From the NCBI GenBank assembly GCA_015523085.1, contig WALA01000065.1, forward strand, positions 1 through 14,744: a stretch of DNA of 14,744 nt, given 5' to 3'. Of this stretch, positions 13,672 through 14,744 are shown piece by piece. Both the position numbers and the translations under genes were made by a program. Origin of the DNA: Candidatus Aenigmatarchaeota archaeon. Lineage in GTDB: Archaea; Aenigmatarchaeota; Aenigmatarchaeia; GW2011-AR5; WALA01. The notes under the pieces are model-generated. The model did no database searches. It saw only the letters and a program-made list of their open reading frames with translations, and had not been told where the DNA came from. Position 1 is the stretch's first letter; the number at the start of each line of letters is the position of its first letter.

Positions 13672-13681
13672 GTTTAAAAGC
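13672..13681 (-). promoter_or_regulatory. TATA box of the SRP RNA gene
   Basis: On the minus strand this contains CTTTTAAAC, centred about 25 nt upstream of the predicted RNA 5' end at 13651. It directly follows the stop codon of the surface-protein gene, so the SRP RNA has its own promoter. The match of spacing with the RNA end defined by helix 1 supports both calls. Confidence 0.55.
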
Positions 13682-14744
13682 TCAATAGCACGTTATCTGA
13701 ATTCTGTAGCGTCCATTCACTTTGCCGAGGTTTCTCATGAATATTGTGCGTTCGCCTGTTCCGCAGTTTCTTGGCGCCACTATGTCAACGTCCGGGCGTG
13801 TGAGCATGACGTATATGTTTGATGAGGAGAATATTGGGTAGGCGAAGGGTTGGATCAGGTATTTGTTTCCACTCACTTCATACGCTTTCTTCTCTATGCC
13901 CGTCCAAGAGTAATTGGTGAGCCCAATTATGAATTTCTTTCCAACGAGATATTTGAAAGATAATGTGTAATTTTCACCAGGTATGAATAAAATGGACGAG
14001 AAGTTGTCAAATGTAGGTATTATGAAAAACGAGATGTCTCCATCACTCGAGCCGATTGGATAAGTTGTGTGAACGACGTCCGATGTATTTCCCGGATCCG
14101 ACGTCGTATTGATGTGGTATGTAACGTTCATCGAGAACAGAACTCTTTTGTCTATGTAAAATATGTTTGACTGTTTTACGGATTCAGTATTTCCAATATT
14201 GTCGATACTGTAATAGCAAACTCTCTTGGTACATTTGCTTCCATCTGGACACGATACTGTTCCAGATGTACCTGTAAAGTATCCGTCTGTGCCACATACT
14301 TGACCGTCGTTTATAATTTTATAATAGGTATCTGCGCATCCACTCCCGCTGTCCGAACACGACAAGGAGAATGGAATATCTTGGTCTGTCCAGGAGCTCC
14401 CGTCCGGGGAGATCGACGTTGTCGGAGCTGTTTTGTCTATTTTGATTATTTGCTCCTGAATAGATTCATCGTTGCCGACGTTGTCCGTGCTGTAGTACCT
14501 CAAATACGAAACTCCTTCTGAGCTTATTTGGATTGTTCCCGAGTACTCTGTTGTTGGTGTGCATGACTCACCTATGCAATAGTATGTTTTGTTGCAACCG
14601 CTGTAAGTTTCATCCGTTGTGGTGAAATTTATATCATCAATTTTCATTTTATAAGATGTATCCTGAGCATGATTAGCCAAAATAAGAATTTTAACGTATT
14701 TTGTCCCATGCCAAAATTCATCACCACCACATCCTGTTTTGTAC
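13682..14744 (-). CDS. Cysteine-rich cell-surface protein with Ig-like repeats, C-terminal part
   Basis: The frame is open to the right window edge, so the N terminus (including any signal peptide) is missing; 353 codons remain. Two repeats of a beta-sandwich type are visible. One ends 'YLRYYSTDNVGNDESI' and runs into 'IIKIDKTAPTTSISPDGS'; the other ends 'CYYSIDNIGNTESV' and runs into 'NIFYIDKRV'. This 'YYS-DN-GN-E ... IDKTAPTT' pattern is common in extracellular adhesin or S-layer-like proteins. Each repeat holds several cysteines (e.g. GCNKTYYC, CIGESC, SCSDSGSGC, CPDGSKC), suggesting disulfides. N-glycosylation sequons are frequent (INFT, CNKT, MNVT, INTT, GNTS, DNFS, ENYT, TNYS). The C-terminal 150 residues are a different beta-rich domain, ending in ITCY without a membrane anchor. 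Codons look more AT-rich than in the neighbours. Specific function unknown. Confidence 0.8.
   Translation of the reverse strand, partial: YKTGCGGDEFWHGTKYVKILILANHAQDTSYKMKIDDINFTTTDETYSGCNKTYYCIGESCTPTTEYSGTIQISSEGVSYLRYYSTDNVGNDESIQEQIIKIDKTAPTTSISPDGSSWTDQDIPFSLSCSDSGSGCADTYYKIINDGQVCGTDGYFTGTSGTVSCPDGSKCTKRVCYYSIDNIGNTESVKQSNIFYIDKRVLFSMNVTYHINTTSDPGNTSDVVHTTYPIGSSDGDISFFIIPTFDNFSSILFIPGENYTLSFKYLVGKKFIIGLTNYSWTGIEKKAYEVSGNKYLIQPFAYPIFSSSNIYVMLTRPDVDIVAPRNCGTGERTIFMRNLGKVNGRYRIQITCY

Noticed and set aside
13682..14680. TTG at 14680 as the true start of the surface protein
   Set aside because: The frame continues open upstream to the window edge without a stop, and no signal peptide follows the TTG.
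1..14744. CRISPR arrays, insertion sequences, tRNA or rRNA genes
   Set aside because: I saw no regularly spaced direct repeats, transposase-like frame, terminal repeats or tRNA-like cloverleaf in the short gaps between genes.

Overview
This window is a gene-dense stretch of an archaeal chromosome. The archaeal assignment rests on an NreA-type DNA repair protein, ribosomal protein L15e, an SRP RNA with a closing 5'/3' helix (helix 1), a four-gene 2-oxoacid:ferredoxin oxidoreductase, AT-rich TATA-like boxes about 24-27 nt upstream of several start codons that lack a Shine-Dalgarno site (leaderless style), and GGTGAT Shine-Dalgarno sites on other genes. Compact spacing and several shortened proteins (SMC, L15e, RqcH) would suit a reduced-genome archaeon such as a DPANN member. 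That is an inference; I cannot name the lineage.

Left part (1-6668), genome maintenance and ribosome rescue. The 5' end of a Rad3/XPD/DinG-like helicase and a complete nreA run leftward. Divergent from nreA, and apparently sharing one palindromic TATA element with it, is a rightward cluster smc - scpA - scpB - rqcH. The first three encode an SMC-kleisin-WHD condensin whose SMC arms are only about half the usual length. The fourth encodes the NEMF/RqcH ribosome quality control factor, and it overlaps the end of scpB.

Middle (6641-10841), leftward genes for metabolism. A thymidylate kinase overlaps rqcH tail to tail and is preceded by a HAD phosphatase-like gene. Upstream of those is a tight porG-porD-porA-porB operon for a probable pyruvate:ferredoxin oxidoreductase. 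Its internal genes are coupled by nearly identical stop / GTGAT / ATG junctions. The porG leader holds three overlapping inverted repeats that could be regulatory.

Right part (10842-14744). A 468-residue coiled-coil protein of unknown function runs rightward and ends exactly against the stop codon of the leftward L15e gene. L15e diverges from a small two-helix membrane protein with a strongly basic tail. Next come a T-rich terminator, the SRP RNA gene on the minus strand, and the C-terminal part of a cysteine-rich, probably glycosylated surface protein with Ig-like repeats that runs off the right edge.

I see no insertion sequence, CRISPR array, tRNA or rRNA. No stretch longer than about 230 bases lacks a gene. 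The least conventional items are the short-armed condensin linked to rqcH, the shared palindromic TATA box, the structured por leader, and the two uncharacterised proteins (coiled coil; basic-tailed membrane protein).
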